This document shows positions 13,255 to 20,875 of a stretch of 32,476 bases of DNA, one piece after another. The first letter of the stretch is position 1; every line of letters starts with the position of its first letter. The position numbers were made by a program, and so were the translations under genes. The DNA lies in contig CAYSAM010000011.1 in NCBI GenBank assembly GCA_964429015.1, forward strand, positions 1 through 32,476, written 5' to 3'. Source of the stretch: MFAQ01 sp964429015. GTDB lineage: Bacteria > Patescibacteriota > Microgenomatia > UBA1400 > MFAQ01. The notes beneath the pieces were generated by a model. That model saw only the letters and a program-made list of their open reading frames with translations. It was not told the origin of the DNA and searched no databases.

Positions 13255-13511
13255 GCTGCAGCAGGAACGGCCTTGATGGCATTAACAGCAACAGCAAAGG
13301 CTTTGGATACATCTTCATTTGAAGAAAGTGGTACGGCGGAATTAAAAAAATTTCGCTCGCGGTTTTGGTGCTTAGAGTCTGCAGTTACCTTGCCAGCATT
13401 GTCTATTGCTAGAAAGGATAGACAATTGTATCGTAAGCTTCGGACCAATATTCCTCTTTTTCTTAAAAAAATAACAACGTCGCCCGCATTGGGCATATAA
13501 ACCATTGGCAT
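13242..13511 (-). CDS. Small protein of unknown function
   Basis: An 89-aa, basic, soluble protein. The first half is beta-like (GDVVIFLRKRGILVRSLRYN, then FLAIDNAGKV); the end is Ala/Val-rich and helical (AFAVAVNAIKAVPAAA). AAGGAG lies about 7 nt before the ATG at 13511, and TATAAT at 13549-13544 gives a short leader. The stop codon sits in the loop of its terminator. It is a single gene behind the DUF2130 gene. I do not recognise the family; the alternating strands and short helix could be a nucleic-acid-binding fold, but that is a guess. Confidence 0.65.
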   Translation of the reverse strand: MPMVYMPNAGDVVIFLRKRGILVRSLRYNCLSFLAIDNAGKVTADSKHQNRERNFFNSAVPLSSNEDVSKAFAVAVNAIKAVPAAATPL

Positions 13512-13543
13512 AGTTATTCTCCTTTTTTTTAAAGTATCAGAAG

Positions 13544-13549
13544 ATTATA
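13544..13549 (-). promoter_or_regulatory. -10 box of the 89-aa gene
   Basis: TATAAT on the minus strand, about 33 nt before the ATG and just past the DUF2130 stop. A weak -35 (ATTGGA) lies 17 nt upstream inside that gene. Confidence 0.5.
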
Positions 13550-13559
13550 CCCTACAAAT

Positions 13560-14633
13560 TTATTCATCCAATGAAAGCAAGGGTAGAGACGGTAGTGATT
13601 GACCAGCCAACCCTTGGATGCTGCCATAGACACTGGCGGTACTAGAGATTATTCTCTGTGCCTGAGCTTCTCGCTCTTTCCAAATTTTTTCAAACGCTAC
13701 CCTTTCTTTTTGAATCTGAGAGTACATACTTTGATGCACTTCCAAAATATTTTGAACTTGCTGGATAAAAGAGTCACTAGTTAGGTAGCCATAAATCATT
13801 TCGGCCTTAGTGCCTCTATCTTGACCATTGTGTTTTTCTCTAGCGACATCAACTAAATTTTTACGCAATATTTCAGCAAGTGGCAAAAAGAATTTTGGCT
13901 CTGATACCCAGACACCATCATATAGACCAAAACCATTTTTAATTTCTTTTGGTAAAACTGTAGTGATGATAACTGGAATATTTGCCTTAGAAGATCTGAG
14001 ATCGTCTTTGAGTTTTACTGCCCAGTCATCTACCCATGCCTTGGTTCTTTTTGACTCCCAAAGAATTACACCGCACACAGTACCCATGCTGGTTCTTACT
14101 GTTTGACTAATGTCAGCTCCTCGCACACCTTTACCTACTGGCTCTACGAGGTCGTGAGGGAATGAGTGTTGCAAGGCCTCCTCCATATCTAATTCCTGAA
14201 CCTCACCCTGAAGTTGTTGAGATCCTTGACTTGCCTTAATTTGGGCTTCTTCTAACGATTTTTTTAGGTCATTGATCATTTTTTCTTTTTCTAAATCCTT
14301 AAGGCGATGTGATTCACTAGATTCCAAAAGTGCTTGTTGACGTATTTTTTCCCGCTCCTCGTTTAGTTGTCGCTGTTTTTCCAGTTCAAATGATTTTTTT
14401 TCGTCTTCTAGCCTGAGCTTTTCTTTGTGTAATTTTAAAGACTCTTCCCGGGCTTCATCTAGTTTTTGAGTTTTAAATTTTAGCTCTTCTACTAGAGATT
14501 GTTGCTCTTTTTCAAACCCTTCTCGCGCCTTTTGAGCTATTTCTTTTTCAAACTGAGGCGAGATGGTTTTTCTGAGCGCTTCGGTTATCTCAATTTCGGT
14601 ATCACACTTGGGACAGTTGATAGTATTTTGCAT
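13560..14633 (-). CDS. DUF2130 family protein
   Basis: A 357-aa protein in three parts: a short N-terminal CPKC motif (residues 8-11) with only one Cys pair, a long charged coiled coil (about 30-140, rich in Glu, Lys and Gln), and the DUF2130 domain from GEVQELDMEEAL through GVRGADISQTV and CGVILWESKRTKAWVDDW to ANIPVIITTVLP. The conserved acidic and Lys residues (LWESKRTK) recall a nuclease-like fold, but the function is not established to my knowledge. Two minus-strand signals support the start at 14633: TATAAT 6 nt upstream and no Shine-Dalgarno, hence leaderless. The promoter is shared back to back with the gene at 14656. Confidence 0.88.
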   Translation of the reverse strand: MQNTINCPKCDTEIEITEALRKTISPQFEKEIAQKAREGFEKEQQSLVEELKFKTQKLDEAREESLKLHKEKLRLEDEKKSFELEKQRQLNEEREKIRQQALLESSESHRLKDLEKEKMINDLKKSLEEAQIKASQGSQQLQGEVQELDMEEALQHSFPHDLVEPVGKGVRGADISQTVRTSMGTVCGVILWESKRTKAWVDDWAVKLKDDLRSSKANIPVIITTVLPKEIKNGFGLYDGVWVSEPKFFLPLAEILRKNLVDVAREKHNGQDRGTKAEMIYGYLTSDSFIQQVQNILEVHQSMYSQIQKERVAFEKIWKEREAQAQRIISSTASVYGSIQGLAGQSLPSLPLLSLDE

Positions 14634-14655
14634 TTAATAATTATAGAATACGAAA
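14634..14655. promoter_or_regulatory. Bidirectional leaderless promoter with overlapping -10 boxes
   Basis: Leftward TATAAT (14645-14640) and rightward TAGAAT (14644-14649) overlap by two bases. Each lies exactly 6 nt from its start codon (14633 and 14656). The whole gap between the start codons is 22 bp, so both -35 regions fall inside the opposite coding sequence. Confidence 0.65.
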
Positions 14656-15090
14656 ATGAGCGAAAGAAACGACATTCTTAAAAGTAGGTACGCAAACAAT
14701 AGGCCAGAAGAGCAACGATCGAGCTCGTGGATTCCAAAAAGACCAAATGCTTCTGATCCGATGGAAATGGCAAGAAGACAAATAAACAGAAGTTTGGAAG
14801 AGCGGGAAGAAATTATAAATAACGAGGCTTTCTTGAAAGATATAAAAGATGATATTTTTCAGCAAGTTGAAGCATACTTGCTGGAGGCTCACGGCCCGGA
14901 AATGTTTAAAAGGAAAATGGATCACTTTAACGAATCTTGGGAAAAGTTTTTTGGTCGATACGGCAACATTGTCATCTTGGCTCTAGGAGAGTTAACAGAT
15001 GAAATAGATTTTTTAAATCACGAAGGTTACATCGATAAGTATAAATTAAGCAAGCAAATAGAAAGTGTCTCCAAGAGACTAGGTCTTTAG
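14656..15090 (+). CDS. Small charged helical protein, unknown
   Basis: A 144-aa hydrophilic protein with a disordered, Arg/Ser-rich N-terminus (about 1-40) and a helical remainder rich in Glu and Lys, ending in a helix with KLSKQIESVSKRLGL. No signal peptide or membrane helix. The ATG at 14656 lies 6 nt behind TAGAAT (leaderless). It diverges from the DUF2130 gene and converges with the ribosome-hibernation-like gene, sharing TTAG at 15087-15090 for the two stops. Family not recognised. The tight sharing of a promoter with DUF2130 suggests co-expression but not a known complex. Confidence 0.7.
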   Translation: MSERNDILKSRYANNRPEEQRSSSWIPKRPNASDPMEMARRQINRSLEEREEIINNEAFLKDIKDDIFQQVEAYLLEAHGPEMFKRKMDHFNESWEKFFGRYGNIVILALGELTDEIDFLNHEGYIDKYKLSKQIESVSKRLGL

Positions 15091-15392
15091 TAAACGCGTA
15101 GTTTTTCTAGGTGTTTTTTTATTTGTCTTTTGGCTTGGTCTCTAACTCTAAGAAGACCGTCTAGTAAAACCTTGTGAGTGTCTTTGATGTTAATAGGACA
15201 GCCCGGAAGACTCATATCGAATTTTATTTCGTACCCTGATCTGGTGACTTTTTCAATTGAAATTTGACCTATTTTTAGATCTTCTTGGTAGTGCTGTAGC
15301 AGTTTCCCTAGTCCTTGCTCGTACTTACCAACTATTCTATTTTTAAACTTATCTGTAATACTGATCTTGCTTGTATTGATTAGTATTTGCAT
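15087..15392 (-). CDS. Ribosome-hibernation factor-like protein (HPF/RaiA family)
   Basis: A 101-aa protein that fits the short HPF/RaiA (sigma-54 modulation) fold: MQILINTSKISITDKFKNRI, then a strand and helix with QISIEKVTR and YEIKFDMSLPG, and a final basic helix (RVRDQAKRQIKKHLEKL). Such proteins bind the 30S decoding centre and silence ribosomes in stationary phase. The sequence is divergent, so the family call is by pattern only. TAGAAT (15404-15399, minus) ends 6 nt before the ATG, so it is leaderless; the promoter abuts that of the CAP-domain gene. It overlaps the convergent 144-aa gene by 4 nt. Confidence 0.7.
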   Translation of the reverse strand: MQILINTSKISITDKFKNRIVGKYEQGLGKLLQHYQEDLKIGQISIEKVTRSGYEIKFDMSLPGCPINIKDTHKVLLDGLLRVRDQAKRQIKKHLEKLRVY

Positions 15393-15417
15393 AAATATAT
15401 TCTATACTATTATTAAA
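15393..15417. promoter_or_regulatory. Bidirectional leaderless promoter
   Basis: Leftward TAGAAT (15404-15399), 6 nt from the ATG at 15392; rightward TACTAT (15405-15410), 7 nt from the GTG at 15418. The two -10 boxes are directly adjacent and the gap between start codons is 25 bp. Confidence 0.55.
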
Positions 15418-16374
15418 GTGATTAAGAAACTTATATTTGGTATAGCTGTTTTGGTACTGAGCGCAGCCTTTGGAATTTTTTTGGCAAACAAACAAGTTCA
15501 GGCACCGTCTTTTTTGGAACATATTATTCAAAACAACAGGCAGGAAGTAGACCGTAAAAAAAGCGATTTTGAACCTCTCACTGAAGAAAAAGTTTTGGAG
15601 AGTATAAACACCCACAGAGCTGCAAACAAAAAAACACGGCTTAATAACAACGAAAAACTAAATAAAGCCGCCATGGCAAGGCTAGCTGTAATTAATACAT
15701 TCGGAGATTACACCGGTTCAGCATCTGCACTGACTAGAGAAAAGGCACTGAGTATTGCTGGTTTTTCTTCAGGTTTGGTTGGTGATATTTATTTTCAGCA
15801 TTTTGACAATCAGAGTTTTTCTTTAGAAAGTATCCTCTTAGACAGTATTGATAAGGAAATTGTTTTGGATAGTAGATTTGGAAGTGTTGGAATCGCTAAA
15901 GTAAAAATATCTGACTCTACACTTTTTTATCTTATTTTTGGGACAACACCGGCTTCAAACATAATTACGACAAAAAAAGAGGCACCACAGACAACCAACA
16001 AGAAGATAACTTGGGGAGGACCAGATCTTTGGGAGGCCGTCAACAAAGAAAGAGTTTCTAGCGGTGTAGGGCAACTGACAAAAAAGGATGAACTCTGCAC
16101 AATTGCCTCGATCAGGTTAAATCAACTATTGGAACTAGGGAAATTAGATGGGCATTCTGGATTTCAACCAGTTTTAGATAGACAAGACCTAAAACCAATT
16201 AGCGAAAAATATAATATTAGCGAGTACTTGGCTCAGGGTTACTCCACACCACAAGAAACAGTAGCAGCCTGGAAGAATACTTTAGGACACAAGAGTCTAC
16301 TGGTGGGTGGTGAGTATGTTTGGGGCTGTGTTTATGCTCAAAACACTTTTTCGGTAGCTATTACAGCTTTTTAG
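15418..16374 (+). CDS. Secreted or anchored protein with two CAP domains
   Basis: A 318-aa protein: Lys-rich start, one hydrophobic helix (about residues 3-21, ending near ANKQVQA) that is a signal peptide or anchor, then two CAP/SCP-like domains at about 55-185 and 200-318. The first has ESINTHRAAN and LNKAAMARLA; the second has EAVNKERVSSG, DGHSGF and PQETVAAWKNTLGHK. Several catalytic-site His and Glu positions of the first domain are not obvious, so it may be degenerate. The GTG at 15418 is preferred over the in-frame start at 15367 because it begins the signal peptide and lies 7 nt behind TACTAT. It converges with the nuclease gene, sharing TTAG at 16371-16374. Extracellular role unknown. 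Confidence 0.8.
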   Translation: MIKKLIFGIAVLVLSAAFGIFLANKQVQAPSFLEHIIQNNRQEVDRKKSDFEPLTEEKVLESINTHRAANKKTRLNNNEKLNKAAMARLAVINTFGDYTGSASALTREKALSIAGFSSGLVGDIYFQHFDNQSFSLESILLDSIDKEIVLDSRFGSVGIAKVKISDSTLFYLIFGTTPASNIITTKKEAPQTTNKKITWGGPDLWEAVNKERVSSGVGQLTKKDELCTIASIRLNQLLELGKLDGHSGFQPVLDRQDLKPISEKYNISEYLAQGYSTPQETVAAWKNTLGHKSLLVGGEYVWGCVYAQNTFSVAITAF

Positions 16375-17240
16375 TGAATTATTTCTTCTTGCTCGGGAAC
16401 TACTTCGGGAACGGTTTCCAAAAAGTAAAGATCGTGGCGATCTGATTCGCCCACCTTTTCACCTTCACCGTTAACAACTGCTTCTAGAGGTCGACAAGAG
16501 TAGCAGCCGTCTGACCCCTTGGGACATCTTAGACTGTTTAGTTTTCGGGCGAGTTTTATTTTTCTACCTATTTCTAATAAAGTTCTCTGTGGTTCTTCGA
16601 GGTTAACTAGATCCATTCTTGTTGGTAGGTTGTCAAATTCTAAATACCAATAACTAAGTTTTTCTACTTGTCTGTTTTGACAGTTTTGAGCCAAAAGCAA
16701 ATAAATAGGCAATTGAAGTGAGCTAGCGCTTTCCTCTTTTTTACTAGTTTTAAAATCTATAATGTGAACAGCGTTGGTTTCTGGTAGATATTCTAGCCAG
16801 TCGATTTTTCCGCAAAGAATTATGTTTTCTTCTTCATTTAGCCAAAAATACAAAAAGTCATCTTTTAGTTTTACAGAAAGCTTAGCAAGAGGACCGGGGC
16901 TTTCCATAACCTTTCGAAGCATGGTTTTACCTCTCTCTTTGTACTGGTATTCCTGTTCCTGATTTTTAAACCCCCCCGCTTTACCAGTATATTTTTCCCA
17001 GATTTCATCAAATTTGTGAATTATGGATTCCTTAAAACGGAGCTCTGTGGGTAGTTGTGACAAACTTTCCAAAACACCGTGGACGGCAGACCCCAAAGAA
17101 AGGGCAGGGCTAACAATTTGAATTTTGTGTCCCGTTGCTCGATCCTTATAAATATTCTTTAAGTAATAAGCACGAGGACATTGTAGGTAGTCACTAATTG
17201 AGGTGTGCGATATCCAGGTTGCCGAAAATTTATCTTTCAT
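16371..17240 (-). CDS. PD-(D/E)XK nuclease, Cas4/AddB-like (2)
   Basis: A 289-aa protein with the RecB-type nuclease pattern: YLQCPRAYYL (Cys21), GSAVH (50-54), GKIDWLE (Asp147), IIDFKTSK (Asp162, Lys164) and the Gln helix LQLPIY (Gln176). Cys239, 246 and 249 (CPKGSDGCYSC) with Cys21 form the four-cysteine iron-sulfur arrangement of AddB and Cas4. It should cut or process DNA ends. It differs clearly from the nuclease at 10913-11680, so they are not a recent duplicate. It is the last gene of an operon behind PAP2 (11-nt overlap) and DUF192. A link to the PAP2 gene is probably only positional. Confidence 0.88.
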   Translation of the reverse strand: MKDKFSATWISHTSISDYLQCPRAYYLKNIYKDRATGHKIQIVSPALSLGSAVHGVLESLSQLPTELRFKESIIHKFDEIWEKYTGKAGGFKNQEQEYQYKERGKTMLRKVMESPGPLAKLSVKLKDDFLYFWLNEEENIILCGKIDWLEYLPETNAVHIIDFKTSKKEESASSLQLPIYLLLAQNCQNRQVEKLSYWYLEFDNLPTRMDLVNLEEPQRTLLEIGRKIKLARKLNSLRCPKGSDGCYSCRPLEAVVNGEGEKVGESDRHDLYFLETVPEVVPEQEEIIH

Positions 17241-17799
17241 TTTTTTGAGCTGTTTTTAAGGTTTTTAAAATAAAAACTAATATAGTTGACCCAAGCATAT
17301 ACCCACCAAGAACATCGCTGAACCAATGGGCTCCTAAATAGATTCGAGAAAGACCTACTGAAAGTACAAGAATTAAAAAAGTAGTTTGCAAAATTTTTTC
17401 AAAAGTATTTTTCTTTTTTTCGTGAAGAAAATAAAAATATAAAAAACCGAAGAAAATTACATAAACGGTGCAGTGGGTACTTGGAAAGCTAAAATCTGTA
17501 AGACTAACATAAACTTTTACAAGATCGGCACCTGGCCTTTGGCGAGCTACTAGTAACTTCAATATAGTACTAACAATAAAGCCTACAAAAGTTCCTCCAA
17601 GCAAATATAGGCCAGCTTTTTTGTGGTTATTTAGATAAAAAAGACATAGAGATATTAGCAGGATAATAGACATAGGAGCGAAGTTTCCCAAGAAAGAAAC
17701 CAGCTTTAAAAAGGGCTCAAAAACAACAAAGTTTGCTTGAACAAGTTGACTTACATAAAGGTCGACAGGAAACATGGATACAAAAAAATATTTAAACAT
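17230..17799 (-). CDS. PAP2 superfamily membrane phosphatase
   Basis: A 189-aa, about five-helix membrane protein with the three phosphatase motifs: KLLVARQRP (81-89), PSTH (106-109), and SRIYLGAHWFSD (151-162) with His158 and Asp162. The family dephosphorylates lipid phosphates; in bacteria this is often undecaprenyl diphosphate or phosphatidylglycerol phosphate. Here a role in recycling the lipid carrier of wall or polysaccharide synthesis would suit the mur and glycan genes in the window, but that is inference. The gene overlaps DUF192 upstream by 8 nt and the nuclease downstream by 11 nt. Confidence 0.9.
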   Translation of the reverse strand: MFKYFFVSMFPVDLYVSQLVQANFVVFEPFLKLVSFLGNFAPMSIILLISLCLFYLNNHKKAGLYLLGGTFVGFIVSTILKLLVARQRPGADLVKVYVSLTDFSFPSTHCTVYVIFFGFLYFYFLHEKKKNTFEKILQTTFLILVLSVGLSRIYLGAHWFSDVLGGYMLGSTILVFILKTLKTAQKNER

Positions 17800-18097
17800 T
17801 TACAAGCTCAATTTTATCATTGATCTTTAGCTTACTTTTGAGGATAAAGCCAGCTGGTAATTCTAGAACAGTGCTAAGGGAAAGTGGGTAAAAGTAAAAA
17901 CGGAAGGGCTCTAGTTGCTGCCTAAGTTTTTTTATACGATTATTTTTATTGAGAACAACAATGTCAATTGGATTTTTGACGAAGAAGGTATGGATACCAA
18001 ATCGGGTATAGAGGAGCAATGGCGGTGTAATTCTAGTATCAATAAGACCAACTATTTTTTCCCACAGGGTTTTCGCTGCTCTTACTTTTATTTTCAC
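17792..18097 (-). CDS. DUF192 family protein
   Basis: A 101-aa protein of the DUF192 type: AKTLWEKIVGLI at the start, FGIHTFFVKNPIDIVVLN in the middle, and TVLELPAGFILKSKLKINDKIEL at the end. It is shorter than many members and has no signal peptide. The start is a GTG at 18097: TATAAT (18109-18104, minus) ends exactly 6 nt upstream with no Shine-Dalgarno, so it is a leaderless mRNA starting with GUG. It is the first gene of the DUF192-PAP2-nuclease operon and shares its promoter region with the 102-aa gene at 18120. Function unknown to me. Confidence 0.82.
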   Translation of the reverse strand: MKIKVRAAKTLWEKIVGLIDTRITPPLLLYTRFGIHTFFVKNPIDIVVLNKNNRIKKLRQQLEPFRFYFYPLSLSTVLELPAGFILKSKLKINDKIELVNV

Positions 18098-18119
18098 AGT
18101 ATAATTATACTAAGAGATT
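18098..18119. promoter_or_regulatory. Bidirectional promoter on a perfect palindrome
   Basis: TATAATTATA (18100-18109) is its own reverse complement. The leftward TATAAT (18109-18104) is 6 nt from the GTG at 18097. The rightward -10 is either TATAAT (18100-18105) or TATACT (18106-18111), the latter 8 nt before the ATG at 18120. The start codons are 22 bp apart. Confidence 0.55.
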
Positions 18120-18428
18120 ATGACTGACCCCGAAAAAGCAAATAAGCTTTATGAGCAAGTAGTAGAGAGAGAAATTAACTCAAGATTAATTACTTTGGAT
18201 TTTGAAGTTCGAGAAATTTTGGATACGGGCACGGAAGAAGATATTATTGAAGTTTTAAAGGAAGCAAATAGCCTAATATCACTGGTATGTGGTGATGACA
18301 ATGAGCAGTACGAAGAGTGGAGATACCGTCTTTTTAAGGATGATGTAGGCAAAATGCATGTAATTCAAGGATTGGAGTTTGACGTAGAGTATTACCCAGA
18401 CGAGGAGCAGAAAAATGATGAAGATTAA
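18120..18428 (+). CDS. Small acidic protein, unknown
   Basis: A 102-aa, strongly acidic protein (many Glu and Asp, ending QKNDED), mostly helical with a conserved-looking central part (EEWRYRLFKDDVGK). No membrane segment. The ATG at 18120 is behind the palindromic promoter and probably leaderless. It overlaps the MFS transporter gene by 14 nt, so the two are co-transcribed and translation may be coupled. Its partner is unknown; a regulatory or chaperone role for the transporter cannot be shown from the sequence. Confidence 0.7.
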   Translation: MTDPEKANKLYEQVVEREINSRLITLDFEVREILDTGTEEDIIEVLKEANSLISLVCGDDNEQYEEWRYRLFKDDVGKMHVIQGLEFDVEYYPDEEQKNDED

Positions 18429-19599
18429 TAAGCTTCCCAAAAACATTTTAGTTTTAGGATTGGTTAGTTTTTTAAATGATGTGGCTTCAGAGATGATTTA
18501 CCCTATTGTTCCTATATTTTTAAGTTCAGTACTTGGAGTACCCACCACCATTATTGGACTTATTGAGGGTATTTCAGATGCTACCTCAAATTTACTTATG
18601 GCAGTTAGTGGGTGGGTTTCGGACAAGGTCCACAAGAGAAAAATATTTGTGGAGATAGGATATAGCTTTGCTGCAATTTCACATTTATTAATGTCACTAG
18701 CATTTTCTTGGCCAATGGTTTTACTCTCTCGAGTAACTAGCAGAACCGGTAAAGGAATCAGAACTGCAGCCAGAGATGCAATAATCTCCGAAAGCTCCGA
18801 AAAAAACACCAGAGGTCTCTCTTTTGGTATACATAGAGCAATGGATGACTTGGGAGGGGTTGTAGGACCCTTAATTGCCATTTGGCTGCTTGGGCTATTT
18901 ACCAACCAATACCGGACCCTTTTTATAATTGCGTTTTTACCAACAATAGCTGGTGTCGGTTTAATTTGGTACTTTATAAAAGACACAAAATTTGACGCTA
19001 AAAAAGATGAAAGAATAAAGTTTGATTGGTCCAAAACAAACATAAATTTTAAGATTTTTCTATTGATCAGTTTTATTTTTGCTTTGGGAAACAGTTCGGA
19101 AGCCTTTATGATTTTGCGTGCCCAAAACTTGGGTTTATCCGTACAACTTACTATTTTTACTTACGTTTTGTTTAACATAACAAACTCCCTTTTTTCTCTT
19201 CCAGCAGGATACATTGCAGACAAAATTGGATCACGAAAAGTTTTATTTACTGGATTTTTGATTTTTGCGGCTGTTTATTGGTCGTTTGGATATATCAACA
19301 CCTCGCGCTTGGTGTGGATTCTGTTTCCTTTGTACGGAATCTTTTTGGCCTTTACAGATGGGGTAGCTAAGTCTTATTTGTCACAATTAGTTCCTCATGA
19401 AATCTTAGCTTCTGCTTTTGGGGTTTATCAGACCTTGCTAGGCGTGGCGGCTCTATTGTCTTCAACTATTGCTGGTTGGCTATGGTCTTACAAAGGGCCA
19501 AGCTCCCCTTTTTACTTTGGAGCATTTATGGCAATTATAGCTTCGATCCTTTTTGTAACTCTCACTAAACAAAGCAGAACTAAACTGATAGCTTCTTAA
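18415..19599 (+). CDS. Major facilitator superfamily transporter
   Basis: A 394-aa integral membrane protein with about 12 helices in two halves. The MFS motif appears as GWVSDKVHKRK after helix 2 and again as GYIADKIGSRK in the second half. RTGKGIRTAARDAII (about 109-124) is typical of a subgroup of bacterial MFS proteins with no settled substrate. Two adjacent ATGs (18415 and 18418) are possible starts. The end overlaps the convergent helicase gene by 20 nt, without a terminator. Transport of a drug-like or metabolic compound is the general expectation. Confidence 0.88.
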   Translation: MMKINKLPKNILVLGLVSFLNDVASEMIYPIVPIFLSSVLGVPTTIIGLIEGISDATSNLLMAVSGWVSDKVHKRKIFVEIGYSFAAISHLLMSLAFSWPMVLLSRVTSRTGKGIRTAARDAIISESSEKNTRGLSFGIHRAMDDLGGVVGPLIAIWLLGLFTNQYRTLFIIAFLPTIAGVGLIWYFIKDTKFDAKKDERIKFDWSKTNINFKIFLLISFIFALGNSSEAFMILRAQNLGLSVQLTIFTYVLFNITNSLFSLPAGYIADKIGSRKVLFTGFLIFAAVYWSFGYINTSRLVWILFPLYGIFLAFTDGVAKSYLSQLVPHEILASAFGVYQTLLGVAALLSSTIAGWLWSYKGPSSPFYFGAFMAIIASILFVTLTKQSRTKLIAS

Positions 19600-20875
19600 T
19601 ATTATTCAAAAATTCTAGGACTACTTCGTCAACAATAATACTTTCTATAGTCAATGGTCTTATTAACTTTAATCCTCTGAGCGAAGTGGCTCTGCTTAAG
19701 GCAACATAAGTTTGACCGTGAGCAAAAGAGCCTCTACCAAAATCAATCGCAACTTTTTGAAAAGTTTTACCTTGGCTTTTGTGAATGGTAATTGCCCAGG
19801 CTAGGCGAAGCGGAAGCTGCTTAAAACTTCCGACTTCAAAAGACTCAATTTTATTTTCTTCTTCGTTAAATCTTGTTTTGTAAGAATTCCAAGTGACTGG
19901 TTCCACTGTTTCTAGTTCGCCATTTTCTAGTTTTACGTAAACTTCTTCTTTGGTAACTTTGTACAACGTTCCCACCGTACCGTTTATCCAGCGACCAGCA
20001 GGATCGTTATTTAAGAGCATAACCTTAGCCCCAGTTTTTAGAGATAGGTCACTAGCTGCAGGACTTTGTTTTTCGGTAAAATCCCCAACAACAGTAGCAT
20101 GAAAAACATGAAGAGGACCATCTATTTCGGCAAGGCGCATTTCGTTTACCTTATCGGCAGTTTCGTTTATGGTGGTTAACAAAATATGATCATCGATACT
20201 TTCAGAATCTATAAGGCACTGATTTAGAATATCTATATCTTCTGGAATGGTTTGTTTGGTGCGGATACGATTTAGAAGACTAATAAAAATAGGGTCTTTT
20301 TGGCGGTGGATTTTTTGTAGCTCTACAAAAATTATCTGAGTATACAAGCCACTAACCAGTTTTTGAAAAACATGAGAAGAAAAAAAATAAGGGCTTTGAT
20401 AAAGGCTAAAAATAGCTGCTCTTTCTGTGGGAGTCACTACCGGAGGTAGCTGGTGTAAGTCCCCTACCATAATTATTCTTACACCTCCAAAAGAAACCCT
20501 CATTTTGCGAATGGTTTGCAAAAAAATATCTATACAGTCCAACAAATCGGCTCTGACCATAGAAATTTCGTCTATAACTAGTATTTCTAGACTCTGAAAA
20601 ATCTTGGTTTTTTTGGATTTTTTGGCTTCGTAGATTGCTCTCTCAATGTTTACATTGGGAGGAAAACCAAAAAATGAGTGAATGGTTTCGCCGCCGACAT
20701 TTACAGCCGCAACTCCAGTAGGGGCAACAATACTTAAGTTTTTGGAAGTTTGTTTTTGAAACTCATTGATAAGGGTGGTTTTTCCAGTTCCAGCATTTCC
20801 AGTCAAAAAAACATGTTCCTCTTTGTTTAGGAGGATGTCTAGAGCTTTGGCATAATCTGCGTCTGTATTTGTCAT
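19580..20875 (-). CDS. Pif1-like SF1 DNA helicase
   Basis: A 431-aa helicase. Motif I GNAGTGKTT (26-34), motif Ia VAPTGVAAVNVGG, motif II VIDEISMV, motif III VGDLHQLPPV, and near the C-terminus AITIHKSQGKTF and YVALSRATSLRGL are all in order. This pattern is typical of Pif1/RecD2-type 5'-3' helicases, which unwind G-quadruplexes and stalled forks. There is no extra N- or C-terminal domain, so it is a minimal form. TAATG at 20877-20873 joins the stop of the YgjP-like gene to its start, so the two are translationally coupled. It converges with the MFS gene. Confidence 0.9.
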   Translation of the reverse strand: MTNTDADYAKALDILLNKEEHVFLTGNAGTGKTTLINEFQKQTSKNLSIVAPTGVAAVNVGGETIHSFFGFPPNVNIERAIYEAKKSKKTKIFQSLEILVIDEISMVRADLLDCIDIFLQTIRKMRVSFGGVRIIMVGDLHQLPPVVTPTERAAIFSLYQSPYFFSSHVFQKLVSGLYTQIIFVELQKIHRQKDPIFISLLNRIRTKQTIPEDIDILNQCLIDSESIDDHILLTTINETADKVNEMRLAEIDGPLHVFHATVVGDFTEKQSPAASDLSLKTGAKVMLLNNDPAGRWINGTVGTLYKVTKEEVYVKLENGELETVEPVTWNSYKTRFNEEENKIESFEVGSFKQLPLRLAWAITIHKSQGKTFQKVAIDFGRGSFAHGQTYVALSRATSLRGLKLIRPLTIESIIVDEVVLEFLNNIKKLSV

